The translations under genes and the position numbers were made by a program. The notes under the pieces were generated by a model. It was not told where the DNA came from, did no database searches, and worked only from the letters and a program-made list of their open reading frames with translations. This document shows, piece after piece, positions 11,422 to 24,618 of a stretch of 64,000 nt of DNA. Source of the DNA: Ustilaginoidea virens. Its lineage: Eukaryota > Ascomycota > Sordariomycetes > Hypocreales > Clavicipitaceae. Where the stretch lies: contig NC_057317.1 in NCBI RefSeq assembly GCF_000687475.1, positions 1,984,001 to 2,048,000 of the forward strand. Direction: 5' to 3'. Each line of letters starts with the position of its first letter. Positions within the stretch are counted from its first letter, which is position 1.

Positions 11422-12726
11422 ATCTGCAATAAAGGACCTGAGCCTTCCGCACAGTGCTGTGACAGGTGTTATTTTATTCACACTTGAGCCGTCTACTTCG
11501 TACGGCTGAGAACGGCTCACGAGCGTCAAGGTGTTACCCAGCTCAGATAAACGGCAGAGCAAGCGCAACCAGGCAACGCACGATTCGTGCAAAGAGTGGG
11601 AGCACGGGTCAAAAACGAAAGGGCAAGCCGGTAAACGCTTCGGGTCTGGTTCCAATGAAGATGCTAAAAAAGTAGTGGTGGTGAAAACCGTTTCAAATCG
11701 AGTTTGGGCGGTTCAATATACCAAGCGAGACAAAGGACGTTGAGTGCGCTTGCTGTCTTGTGTGAAGTGGACAGGCGAACAACCCGTGGCTAGTTCAAAG
11801 GGTTTGTTTGGCACAACGAAAAACAACGGCCAAGTTCAGTCCGCCGCCTGGTGGTGTCATCCAGGACAAAGGGAGAAAAAGTGTGGGTTGCAAAAGCCTC
11901 GCGACACGGTTGGCACGAAGCGTCTCGATGGGACAATGGGTATGGTATGTTTATTTTGATGAAATAAACTTCTGCACGATGGGAGAATCGCTGTTATATA
12001 ACAGGGGATGAAGTCGGTTGTCTGACAGCTTCGAAAGGCAATCGAATTCAAAGGTGACATTTTGGTTCAGCTCTTGGTGGAGGACCTGGTTGATGCGATG
12101 GAGATTTGATTTGGCCGGAGGAGACGTTGACGAGGAAGGAGAGACTTAGCTTCGCAAACTGAAAGAGGGAAGGAGCCTAGATGTTGCTGAAGTACCTACC
12201 TGGTACGGAGTACCTGGTAGCTAATGGGAAAACGGGAAAACGGGAAAACTTGGGCATGATTGGAAATATCCACAAGGGCCTTGTATACTCCGTGCTGATA
12301 CCAATGCATTTGTTCTGAAACATTTATTCTACAACTTACAAGGCTTTGATTGTCCCCGAGAATTTGTGACAGACTTGGTGCCAAGGCCACACTCACACTG
12401 CATAGCCACAGACGGGTAGGGGGAACCCGCCGAGGTGGCCATCGTACGGCTATGTGCACAAGTACCCAGGTACCTGCGCCTCGCCATGCTCCCAGGCCAA
12501 CTTGTGGCAAGGGGCTGGGCTGGGCTGGGGGCTGGTGTCGTCTGGCTCCAGCCGACTCTCCTCTAGCAACGCATCTTGCATCTTTCCTCCATCGAACCGC
12601 TCAGTGCCGACGTCAAAACTTTTCCATCTCGCTACGTCGCCACGTCGCAACGTCTCCCACATCTCCCACATCTCGATTTCCTCGAAGAGTATTGTTCTTT
12701 TCCCTCGGCTTCCTGCAACCGCCATC
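11422..12726. other. Divergent promoter region between GH76 (-) and R-SNARE (+) genes
   Basis: This 1.3-kb stretch separates two divergent starts and should contain both promoters. It includes a perfect 14-bp palindrome CTGTTATATAACAG at 11991-12004 and a GGTACGGAGTACC element at 12202-12214. A tandem GGGAAAACGG block lies near 12222-12248. No coding exon is supported. Confidence 0.5.
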
Positions 12727-13308
12727 ATGTCCCACCAAGGCCCGTATGATCCTCATCCCGCCGATGACGCGCACCGTGGCGCTTCCCCGAGCGCCGGAGG
12801 TACCGAGCGAACCCAGCAGATCCAGGCGGTATGTTCACTACCTGTCAATATGATGCAATACTCGTGTCGCGATCAAACTGCCCTGCGCTATGCGACGGTT
12901 GGCGCTGTGGCTACGTCAAACGGGAGAAGTGGTTGGAAGTCCCCAAGTACGAAAACTGACATGGCTTGATCCAGCACATTGACGACACTGTCGGCATCAT
13001 GCGTGACAACATCAACAAGGTTTCGCAGCGAGGCGAGCGACTTGACGCTTTACAAGACAAGACGGACAACTTGGCTGTATCGGCCCAGGGCTTCCGCCGT
13101 GGCGCCAACAGAGTTCGCAAGCAGATGTGGTGGAAGGATATGAAGATGCGCATGTGCCTGATTGCTGGCATCATCATTCTTCTGCTCATCATCATCATTC
13201 CATCCGGTAGGTGATTCATGATGCATGCCTCAGCCTGAAGCAAGGGTGCATATTTATTATGCGAGGTTTGAACGTGCTGACCAAAGCGTAGTTCTCGCCA
13301 CTCGCTAA
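12727..13308 (+). CDS. snc1: Synaptobrevin-type R-SNARE (Snc1/Syb1 homologue)
   Basis: Three exons: 12727-12828, 12975-13206 and a 17-nt last exon 13292-13308. The product has 116 residues. Exon 2 alone would stop after IIIIPSGR. Splicing at the GTAGGT donor (13207) to the TAG at 13289-13291 instead gives the typical ending IIIIPSVLATR, with a branch-like GCTGAC upstream, so the spliced form is preferred. Residues about 33-92 are the SNARE coiled coil with the zero-layer Arg in [10 protein letters not shown] membrane-proximal WWKDMKMRM and one C-terminal membrane span follow. R-SNAREs of this class sit on secretory vesicles and pair with plasma-membrane Sso/Sec9 for exocytosis at hyphal tips. 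The N-terminus is short and Pro/Gly-rich. Confidence 0.93.
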
Positions 13309-16889
<3,581 letters not shown>

Positions 16890-17426
16890 GCCCTCGCCAC
16901 TGCTACCACCACTCACGCGGAACCCCCCGGCCGCCCTCTTCTTTCTCTCTCTCTCTCTGTCTCCCCCCCCCCTTTTTTTTTTTCTTTTTTTTTGGAAAGA
17001 CTCTGGATTTTGTTTTCTGCAGAAACTTGTTGGATTGGAAGCTAGGTTGCAATCAAATGTTTTGGTCAACTGTATGCAAGACCCTGTATGGAAGTAGAGC
17101 AACAGCAAGGAGTAGTAGATTCACACCCACGTTCAGTCAAAGGTAGCATGACGGCCCCCATATTCAACGATGCTGTAGCTCCAGGAAAGCTCTTGGCGGC
17201 GCTTGACGTGTCAGACCACGTAACGCATGATTCTATCGACGTCACAGACTTCATGCATGGTATAATTGTTCAATTTTCTTCTTCTTCTGCAGGACAGCCT
17301 CCTAGCTTACATGGAGGAGAAACCGCCCAGCCGTTTCCCCACCATGTTCAGCCTTCTCAACGCCAAGAGCCTCGTTACGCCGTCTCGATACAGTTTCATC
17401 CTGAACTCCCAAACGCCGTGAGCATT
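16890..17426. other. 3' flank of arg-6; possible island boundary
   Basis: This begins with a CT-rich run, then poly-C and poly-T near 16965-16994. From about 17030 base composition becomes less GC-rich and stays so through the repeat island. No AGPR-type coding sequence is found in any frame. Confidence 0.5.
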
Positions 17427-17786
17427 TTAAATATTGTGAATCTTCCCATCAGCGCAATGCCCGCCAGGCTTGGTGCAAACCCATTCCTTGCATGTAGTCA
17501 CAGTCACCAGTGGTATGCCAACACCCTTGCAATGGTTCTTGACGTTGGCCATGTCGCCGCAGGAAAATTTGGGATCGTCGAGGTAGGAGCCCGTCTCCTG
17601 GCCATGGCGAACGCTCCTGCAGTTATTGTTGATGTAGTGGCATTGGTTCTCGATGAGCCCCTTGACAGGGCCCTTTGCAGCGATGGCCTTGATGGAAGTT
17701 GCGTTGTTGAAGCAGGCCACATCGCCCGGGGGGCCATAGGGGAAGATGATGTCATGTGTGCGGCCGTTAGAGAGTGCTCCGCCCAT
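17427..17786 (-). CDS. Small eight-cysteine protein, copy A, with N-myristoylation motif
   Basis: 119 residues, no intron needed, family not recognised. It starts MGGALSNG, fitting the N-myristoylation pattern Gly-x-x-x-Ser after Met removal. No signal peptide or membrane span is visible. Eight cysteines follow, at C-x23-C-x6-C-x19-C-x9-C-x12-C-x4-C-x6-C. Landmark segments are GPVKGLIENQC, YINNNCRSV, CGDMANVK and VGIPLV. The copy at 22863-23237 shares all of these and ends in the same Asn-Ile. The start is chosen because both copies begin MGxxxSNG there, although an upstream in-frame Met exists. Upstream, GGCTATATGAGCCGC (around 17970-17983) is shared with the second copy as a likely core promoter. 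Inference: a cytosolic, membrane-tethered protein if myristoylated; eight cysteines would otherwise suggest a secreted effector-like protein. Confidence 0.62.
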   Translation of the reverse strand: MGGALSNGRTHDIIFPYGPPGDVACFNNATSIKAIAAKGPVKGLIENQCHYINNNCRSVRHGQETGSYLDDPKFSCGDMANVKNHCKGVGIPLVTVTTCKEWVCTKPGGHCADGKIHNI

Positions 17787-17971
17787 GGTTGGGTACGTGT
17801 GTGTATATCTTGTTCGTCTGCTGACGGGTGGTTGGCAGTTGGCGCGGGTGAGGCGTGTGTCGGCCAAGAGCAGAAGGTACCGGGACCGAGGATAAAAAGA
17901 CTGCGAGCTGCGTCAAATGTTTGCGTGACTGCCAGTCTGCGACGTTCCGTAGGAACCTGGGAGGGCTGCGG

Positions 17972-17979
17972 CTCATATA
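17972..17979 (-). promoter_or_regulatory. TATA-like element of copy A
   Basis: On the minus strand the block AATGGCTATATGAGCCGC lies about 190 bp upstream of the copy A ATG. The same block, with TATATAAA, lies upstream of copy C. Conservation between paralogues is the evidence for a core promoter. Confidence 0.45.
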
Positions 17980-18349
17980 GCCATTCCTGCGACGATGACG
18001 CAGTGCTTTGCTGGAAGTACAGTCATCCCGACGCTCTTGACTCGGCGCAGTAGTAATAGAAGGTCTTGGCCATATCTTATCTATGTTGCCAATGCAGACG
18101 TCCCGTCCATCCAGGCAGAGTGGAACGGCTCCAGAGGTGGATGCCGACCCAGATATCCAGGGGGTCCATGACGCCGGCCTCGATTCACGACCTGGGCTTG
18201 TGTGGGCAGGAGGAAGGACGAAATCGGCAAAAGAGACGCGGGCGGACTAGTATGCAGAGTGAGCCTTGGATAGACGTAATGGCGGGCGCCAGCTGACCCT
18301 TCCCGAGGCAAGACCAACGCGCTTTAACAATCGAAATACTAACCGTCCC

Positions 18350-18420
18350 CTGCTTTTCTTTCTTTCTTTCTTTCTTTCTTTGTCTCTTTCTTCTTCTTCT
18401 TCTTTTTGCTTCTTCTAGGC
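18350..18420. repeat. CTTT/CTT microsatellite
   Basis: Tandem TTTC units from about 18356 to 18382 continue into CTT units to about 18410. This is a simple repeat with no coding capacity. Confidence 0.85.
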
Positions 18421-18740
18421 CTTGAAATTCAAGCCCACACGTGCAGGACAGTCAGCCAGGGAGTCTGACCACAAGACCTGCCCTCTTGCTTCCGGCATTC
18501 TCCGCAGCCATGGGCAGCACGCACTGCAAACTCCGACGATGTTCCAATCGGCTGAGTCGCGGGACCGCGACCTCGGCGGGAGTGGCTGCGGCGCAACGCG
18601 GCCTACCGGCCGGGTCCGGGGATGTGTCATGCGTGCATGGGGCTCCTGTGATTTCTCTTGCGGGGGTTTGATGCCTGTCGCCGTGCCATGTTTCACTATG
18701 GCTTCTGAGCTGCTTTGATACGTCCCCACTGAGCCGACGG

Positions 18741-18850
18741 GGGATCGAGGTGCCCGGGGGTTGCAAGCTGCATGCAAAGCAGCCGGGAAGCGGTAGAAGC
18801 AGGTCTGCTTTGCTGCATCTCTAGGCCCGGCCTTTGTCGAGGATCGATCC
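18741..18850. repeat. Dispersed island repeat R1, copy 1
   Basis: The order GGGATCGAGG, TTGCAAGCTGCATG, AGCAGCCGGGAAG, TCTGCTTTGCTGC and TCTAGGCCC is shared, with substitutions, with copies near 20696-20825 and 24415-24545, all in the same orientation. There is no open frame of note and no terminal repeats are seen. Confidence 0.65.
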
Positions 18851-18937
18851 AGATACGCAGGGATGCCGGGTTGGACGGTTACGGGGAAACCAGGAAGTCG
18901 AAGTTGGTCATGTTGCCTGCCAGTTACAAGCAAGCCG

Positions 18938-18955
18938 GGCCGGCGGGTCGCTTAG
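18938..18955. repeat. Island repeat R2, copy 1 (18 bp)
   Basis: GGCCGGCGGGTCGCTTAG occurs identically here and at 21845-21862. It may be the conserved core of a longer, decayed repeat. Confidence 0.6.
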
Positions 18956-19699
18956 TAAGACATTACTGCGTTCCGCTGTATTAGTAATCTTCCCCGGATG
19001 GCGCCCCTGAAACTGTGGGTCTCGCGACCCGCCTCAACAACTTCACAGAACTTTTGTCCGACTGCCCAGGTTAAAGACTGGTACTATGCTGTTGATGAAG
19101 AGGACGGGGTCAGCAGCCCTGAGCCACGCTATTGCGAGACTTGACAGTCGTGCTAGGGGGCTCCCGAGGCCAAGCCCACGGGATCAGGTTCTTGGCATTA
19201 TATGTGGTTGACATCGGGCCCCGCGGGGGGAAGAGGTGACGTGACGGTGCTTCACGCGTCATTATATCGCCCGTCTCAACAATACAGAAAGGCTTCCAGT
19301 ATGCGATGGCTGTTCTCTACGCTCCTGTGCCGACGCTGAGCATTTACTCCCAGCAGTTCCAAGACAGCATGCGCAGAATTGTTTCATATTATTCTATTTT
19401 AGATGATGATTCTTCTAGCTTCTCGCGTTGTCGTCTTCTAGCTTCGTCGGTAAGAAAACCCCCGCCCCTTTCTTCCAACATCGTCGGCTGCTCTACCGCC
19501 CCAGAACCTCGCCAACGTTTCGATTTGTAATCCTCTCGGCAAACAAGTCCCATTCAAGTATCGGCATCCCCCCCCCTACTTGGAGTAGCAGGCTGCAACT
19601 CGCCAACGAGGCCACGAGCAGCCATCGTCAGCACGGTAAAGCCCGGAGATGCGCCGGGGATCCAAATAGAATAGAGCAGAACCAACACTGTGAGCGTTT

Positions 19700-20070
19700 A
19701 AATACGGACATATTTTCCTGCGTCGCAAGAAGTGCCCTACTGCGTGCAATTTATAGCCTTGCATGTAGGTAGGCACAGTCACCAGCGGCAGGCCGACACG
19801 CATACAGAGCATCTTGGCATTGGACACGTCAACGCAGCTCAAGTCGGACGAGTAGACGCCGTCATCGGCCTTCACTGACGCTCCTGCAGTGATTGTTGAT
19901 GCAGTTGCACTCATTCTCGATGAGCTCCCTGGTAGCATGACCCTGTTGACCGACCCTTTTAATGGCAATTGCGTTGCTAAGGCAGGAGGCTTCCATTCCA
20001 GAGGCGAATACCACGTCGAGCTCGCTGCTTTGAAGAGAACTCAGCTGGCTGATACATGGTTATTCGTCTC
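19700..20070 (-). pseudogene. Broken copy B of the eight-cysteine protein family
   Basis: Minus-strand homology to copies A and C is clear: CLSNAIAIK, then RELIENEC, then CINNHCRSV in one frame up to a TGA at about 19865. The match resumes in another frame as LSCVDVSNAKMLC and MRVGLPLVTVPT. A frameshift or stop therefore splits it. The start region no longer encodes Met-Gly-x-x-x-Ser: the aligned Met is followed by Tyr and is out of frame. Cysteines six and seven are replaced by Tyr, as TGC to TAC changes would give, and the eighth appears lost. The promoter and 3' flanks are also alignable with copy C. It is a degenerate paralogue, possibly decayed by repeat-induced point mutation. Confidence 0.65.
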
Positions 20071-20369
20071 CTTTTTTTTTTCTTTAGTTTCTTTTTTTTT
20101 TTCCTTAAGAAAAACAGTCGTAAATTCTGCTTCTGGTTGGTAGATGGGTAGCGCAAAGTAGGCGCATATATGCCAAGAGAAAAGGACACGATGACCAAGA
20201 CCAAGCGCAAAAAGAAAAGAGGTTCCGAGTTGTGTGTCGAGTTGGCGGCTGTGATGTGATGCGGCACCGGGAGAGCTACATGTGTATAGCCCTTGGCCAG
20301 CATGGCAGTACAAAGTCATGACCCGGATGAAGTAGGAATGGAATGAACGGCTCGGGGCGATTTCGAGGT

Positions 20370-20496
20370 CCAGGGTCCGGAAAGCCAGCCTGGAATCGTG
20401 TGGTTTGAGCTAGGGCGGCGACGTCGACATCCAGGGTCCAGACATCCAGGGTCCAGAAAGCCAGCCTTGACTCGTGTGGCCTGAGCTTGGGCGGCA
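20370..20496. repeat. Tandem repeat R4, two 50-bp copies
   Basis: CCAGGGTCC(G/A)GAAAGCCAGCC begins a 50-bp unit at 20370-20419 and again at 20447-20496. Both copies end TTGGGCGGC or TAGGGCGGC, with about five mismatches between them. The spacer contains a further partial ATCCAGGGTCCAGAC unit. Confidence 0.8.
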
Positions 20497-20695
20497 ATCA
20501 GGCCATCGAGAGTTCCGGCTAGAAGCCGAAAACCGGCTTTCGAGGTATGAAACGCAAGCCTAAACTGCGCGAGGGATGGCGGCAGGAGGCGGCGCGACTA
20601 GAGCGCAATTAGAGATCACTATCCCGCCTGCGGAGACAGCAATTAGAATACATCTAGGCGGAAATGGCAGACATTCCTAGCCGGCCAGCTGACAA

Positions 20696-20825
20696 GGGAT
20701 CGAGCTACCCGGATCGAGCTACCCAGGGCCTGCAAGCTGCATGTAGAGCAGCCGGGAAGTAATTACGAGCACGTCTACTTTGCTGCGCTTCTTAGGCCCC
20801 CCCTGCCGTTGATAAAGCAAGCCAC
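20696..20825. repeat. Dispersed island repeat R1, copy 2
   Basis: This has the same motif order as 18741-18850: GATCGAGCTACCC (twice), GGCCTGCAAGCTGCATG, AGCAGCCGGGAAG, TACTTTGCTGCG and CTTAGGCCC. It is diverged but collinear. Confidence 0.65.
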
Positions 20826-22862
20826 CTTGGGAGGTACGCCTATTATGCCGGCTTACATGGCTGTTTGCCCCAGTCCTGCGTCTTGTGAAGCGAGCGGGGA
20901 AAGCCAGCACGTTGCAGGAGTTGGAGGCTGCGTGTCGGAAGGAGACTTGCCTGCTTACATTACAAGCCTGTCCCCTCACTTACCTTAGTCGCCGTGGCAC
21001 ACCTCGCCACATGCAGCATGCAGCAGCCTTTACAGGATAGCTAGCCGCAGCAGGCTTGCTTAGATGCAGTCTGGTCACTGCAGCGGGGGCAGCCTGTGTC
21101 GCCTACATCCACGGCAATTCGGCAGCAGCAGTACCATCGCGGTATTGGTCACAGCAGCAGCCGACCACGCGGCGGTCCCCGGATACGGGCGCCACATATC
21201 CACATCCGCGAACATGGCCGGGTATAGCGACCAGCCTGCCCGGATATAGCAAAGCCAGAAGGTTAAGACAAAGAGGCCGCTATCGGATACTATACGGGCG
21301 AGACCGAACGCAAATGCACACGGGAAAACAGATATTTATGTATTATTTATTTTATCATTATTATTTTATATTATTATTATTATTCTTGTTATTTTTTTAT
21401 TTGCATTATACGCTAGTGACTTTGTAGTGCTACGTAACTACCTATTTAATGCCTTGGAAAAAAAACCGGAAAGGAATAGCCCGAGTGCCGGACGGAAACC
21501 CTTTCCTGCGATATGGAAAACTTCCCGGATGGATGGGATAATGAAAAAGCGATCTCTTTAGATGGCCATAGATACCGTTACCGATAGATGCCACAAAAAA
21601 AAAACAAAGGACGCGTATGTCCCTCCCCCGCCCCCTTTACCCCCCTTACTCCAAGTCATGTATTCATTCCATTTGATATTCATTTCCCATCGCTACGAGC
21701 AAGGGTGTTTACGACCTGTGCCATGTATGCATTGCGGCTGCATCTATCGCTGCCTTGCACACAGGTCCGAGTGGCCGGCCGTTTGACACTGGAAGCTGCA
21801 GGTTGCTCGTTGCAAGGGAGGTAGAAGTCCAGAACCAGCCGCCAGGCCGGCGGGTCGCTTAGCGTCGAACGCAGCAGCACCATGATGCTAGAAAAGGAAG
21901 GATGATGATCATGCTGGCTGGCTATCGGGAAAAGAGGAGAAATGCCTGACAAACATACATACGCATATCGTGGGGCCCCCGACAGCAAAGGAGCGGTATA
22001 CAGGTTTTTCCCCCGGCACTCGGGTTTCCTGTATAAATTAGGCAGCGGAGTACTAGTACTAGTTTAGTTAGGCCACCTAAGTAGACTAGCTAGAGTAATA
22101 AATATATATATATACATACACATATACATGTATATATAGGGGCAATATCAGGCGCTGTGCCTGCTATGTGACGCTGCTACATGACTCATAGGGCCGGCGG
22201 GCAAACAGCTCGGCGAGTCAAACAAACAGAGCGCAACACACAACAAAGGGCGCAAAGGCTGCTCAACAAGCAATGCATCAAGCGGAGCAGCCTATGAGCA
22301 TGGCCCCTCGGCAAGTATCAAGGCTTTACTTACGGTTCCTGCTGCCACGCCGGCCAACCCGCCAGCTTCGGAAGAATCAACCGCAGGCCCGTTATGCTGC
22401 TTTTGACCCACGGCTCAGAGGGCGTGGCGCGTACGCCTCACCTTCTACGACGGGCAATCCCTTTCAACACTGTCAGTGGTCTCGAAGCCAAGACCGGCGG
22501 AGGCTACTCTCACGGGCCACGGAGTAAAGGATGCTGTAGTGCCAAAAGGAGCATGCGTGAATCATATAACTTGCTGTCTCTTCTGTATATACAATTGCCA
22601 CCCCACACCCCCCCAACCCCCCTTCCCCGGGCCCCTTTTTGCCACTACCATGGGGCCTTTTTTGAGCGCCAAGAGCCTCGCTATACATGACGATGATGAT
22701 TCATGACCCATCCTTATCAAACAACGACCAACTGTCCCGTCCGAGTATCGGCATCTAGTGGGTTCCTTCCTCCTCTTCCGGGGCAAGGCAGGTGGCAACT
22801 TGCCAACAATGCCGCGAGCAGAGAGCTGGACGAACCAGACGTCAGGGAGCGTCCAACTGCGT
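20826..22862. other. Gene-free part of the repeat island, with AT-rich blocks
   Basis: No gene is supported. AT-rich segments occur at about 21325-21420 (ATT-rich) and 22097-22140 (TATA/TACATA-rich), in contrast to the GC-rich conserved blocks outside. It also holds the second R2 copy and, from about 22660, flank homology to the copy A and B regions. Confidence 0.5.
21845..21862. repeat. Island repeat R2, copy 2 (18 bp)
   Basis: Identical to 18938-18955 (GGCCGGCGGGTCGCTTAG) in the same orientation. Confidence 0.6.
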
Positions 22863-23237
22863 TTAAATATTGATAAGCTGTGGCCCTGCGCATTCGGAGC
22901 CTTCCACGCAGGTTACTACCACGCAGGTAGGCATAGACACCAGTGGGATGCCGACACGTTGGCACATTAACTTGACGAGAGACATGTCACTGCAGGGAAA
23001 AGGGGGCTTTCCCGGCCAACTGAATTGCTCGTCTTGGCGCACGCTCCTGCAGTTGTTTGCGATATAATTGCACTCATTCGTAATGAGTTTCTGTTTGGCA
23101 GGGCCCTGTACAGTGGTCCACAAGATGGCAGTGGCGTTGCTATAGCAGGCGGCGGCACCATCGCCCGGGGGGAAGATTATAAACGACTCAGAGGCGCCAG
23201 GAACCCCAATAATGCCGTTGGAAGCCCCGTTACCCAT
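22863..23237 (-). CDS. Small eight-cysteine protein, copy C, with N-myristoylation motif
   Basis: 124 residues, single exon, family not recognised. It starts MGNGASNG, which satisfies the myristoylation pattern (Gly, permissive residue, two of any, Ser, non-Pro). There is no signal peptide. Eight cysteines lie at C-x24-C-x6-C-x18-C-x9-C-x12-C-x4-C-x5-C, nearly the spacing of copy A. Shared blocks are GPAKQKLITNEC, YIANNCRSV, CSDMSLVK, VGIPLV and a terminal Asn-Ile. Protein similarity to copy A is moderate, so the pair has diverged while the start motif, cysteines and frame have been kept, suggesting selection. A TATATAAA element lies about 260 bp upstream. It is the copy closest to the divergent N-myristoyltransferase, whose ATG is 1.9 kb away on the opposite strand. 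Function unknown; a lipid-anchored small protein is inferred. Confidence 0.65.
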   Translation of the reverse strand: MGNGASNGIIGVPGASESFIIFPPGDGAAACYSNATAILWTTVQGPAKQKLITNECNYIANNCRSVRQDEQFSWPGKPPFPCSDMSLVKLMCQRVGIPLVSMPTCVVVTCVEGSECAGPQLINI

Positions 23238-23498
23238 GGCTGATGATCTTGTCTGATGTTCTTTTCTTCTTGTGAATTCTGCTAATGCTAGTAGGTGTCT
23301 TGACTGATGGGACGGCGTAAGCGAGGCGTGCAAATGCCAAGAGCGCAAGGGTGTTGTTTGTTGAGGGCCGAGGATGGAAAAAAGAGCTTGCGAGTTTTTG
23401 ATTTTGAATTTCAGCTAATAGACGGTTCAAAGACTGGCCCAAGTTGAGACGTGCGTCATGTCAAGTACACGCGGGATTAGGACGGGGAGAGCAGCGGC

Positions 23499-23506
23499 TT
23501 TATATA
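23499..23506 (-). promoter_or_regulatory. TATA box of copy C
   Basis: TATATAAA on the minus strand sits inside AATGGCTATATAAAGCCGC, about 260 bp upstream of the copy C ATG. The whole block recurs upstream of copy A, and in degenerate form (GGCTATACACATG) upstream of pseudogene B near 20280. Confidence 0.5.
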
Positions 23507-23932
23507 GCCATTGAGCAGCGCCGAGCTTTGATTGTTTCGGCCCTTGACCGGCACGGCTTGTACGGCAAATAGCGGCGGCTGGAATGGGAATAGCACGGCC
23601 ACAGTAGGCTGCGAGCGCAGACGTCCGTCCCTCATGGCCGGGTGCGTCTGCAACACAACATCGCCCGCCGCCCCCGGTATCCGCCAGCCTCGAATCGTGA
23701 TCGGGGCTCGGGCGACAGCTAGACCGAGCCGTTGAAGATGCCACGTCAGAAATTTACAGATGAAATAACGCCTTCGCAAAGGTGAAACGGAAGAAGCGCC
23801 TCTCCCCCCCGGTGCGCAAGGACTGGTTGCCGACCGGGCGTGTCGGTCGCGCCGGCCGACCGTCACCCACGTGTGATCCGAGTACGCGCGGCTTTCGCAC
23901 TGGCGTTCACTTGTCGCTAACAACGAACGCCA

Positions 23933-24162
23933 ACACCTTGAATAAGTGGGGGGGTTGGTAGACTGATGTGATACAATCCTTGTCGGGGGAGCGGTCAGTT
24001 GAACCTTAAATTTTCAGCCCGTTGCGCCAACTGGTTTAGCGCCCTGGCTTTCGCTGCTCGATTATGAGCCATCACCTGGAATAAGTGGGTATTATAGTTT
24101 GACAGGATATATATTCTTGTCGGCGATGCGTTGATCCGAAGGCCATTTTCGAGTCGTTGCGC
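23933..24162. repeat. Direct repeat R3, two copies of about 95 bp
   Basis: CACCTTGAATAAGTGGG at 23933 and CACCTGGAATAAGTGGG at about 24073 start collinear segments. They share ATACAATCCTTGTCGG versus ATATATTCTTGTCGG, then TTTTCAGCCCGTTGCG versus TTTTCGAGTCGTTGCG. They are diverged direct duplicates in the copy C / NMT interval. Confidence 0.6.
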
Positions 24163-24414
24163 TCTGTGATTTGACCGAGTCCGAGTTGATCGGGGCCTGG
24201 GAATGGAGCCAACCTCGACTTCTGCCTCCGCCCTCCGCCCTCCGCTCTTCGGACTCCCGGCACATGTCCTTGGCCTGTCGGCTCTGGTCAGCCCGAGAGT
24301 CCAACCGGAAAGGGCATCTAAGCGCGCCAGTCCTTATTGCCGCCGCCTTCCTCTCCACAACTTCCGTTTTCTCCCGCGGCACTCCATCCGACGGCTTTTC
24401 TATCAGCCGGGCAG

Positions 24415-24545
24415 GGGATCGAGGAGCCCAGCACTTGCATCCGAGAGCAGCTGGCACGTATGCAGTATACAGTGCACTAAGCAGGTCTAGGTCTACGGAG
24501 TACTTTGCCGCCGTTTCTAGGCCCCTTGCCGATCGATGATCGAGC
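24415..24545. repeat. Dispersed island repeat R1, copy 3
   Basis: Collinear with 18741-18850 and 20696-20825: GGGATCGAGGAGCCC, AGAGCAGCTGG, AAGCAGGTCTAGG, TACTTTGCCGCC, TTCTAGGCCC and TTGCCGATCGATGATCGAGCC. It contains one TACGGAGTA motif at 24494-24502. Confidence 0.6.
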
Positions 24546-24591
24546 CACTTTTGCGGCGCAACGTGCGAGGTTGAGGGCCGCTTGTGGCTTG

Positions 24592-24618
24592 CGGGCAGGG
24601 CAGGGCAGGGCAGGGCAG
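24592..24618. repeat. GGGCA microsatellite
   Basis: Five consecutive GGGCA units lie upstream of the NMT paralogue. The complementary TGCCC array lies downstream at 28293-28321, so the gene is bracketed by inverted simple repeats. Confidence 0.8.

Noticed and set aside
17088..18053. 321-codon plus-strand open frame over copy A
   Set aside because: The minus-strand frame has a paralogue with conserved cysteines and promoter; the plus frame does not.
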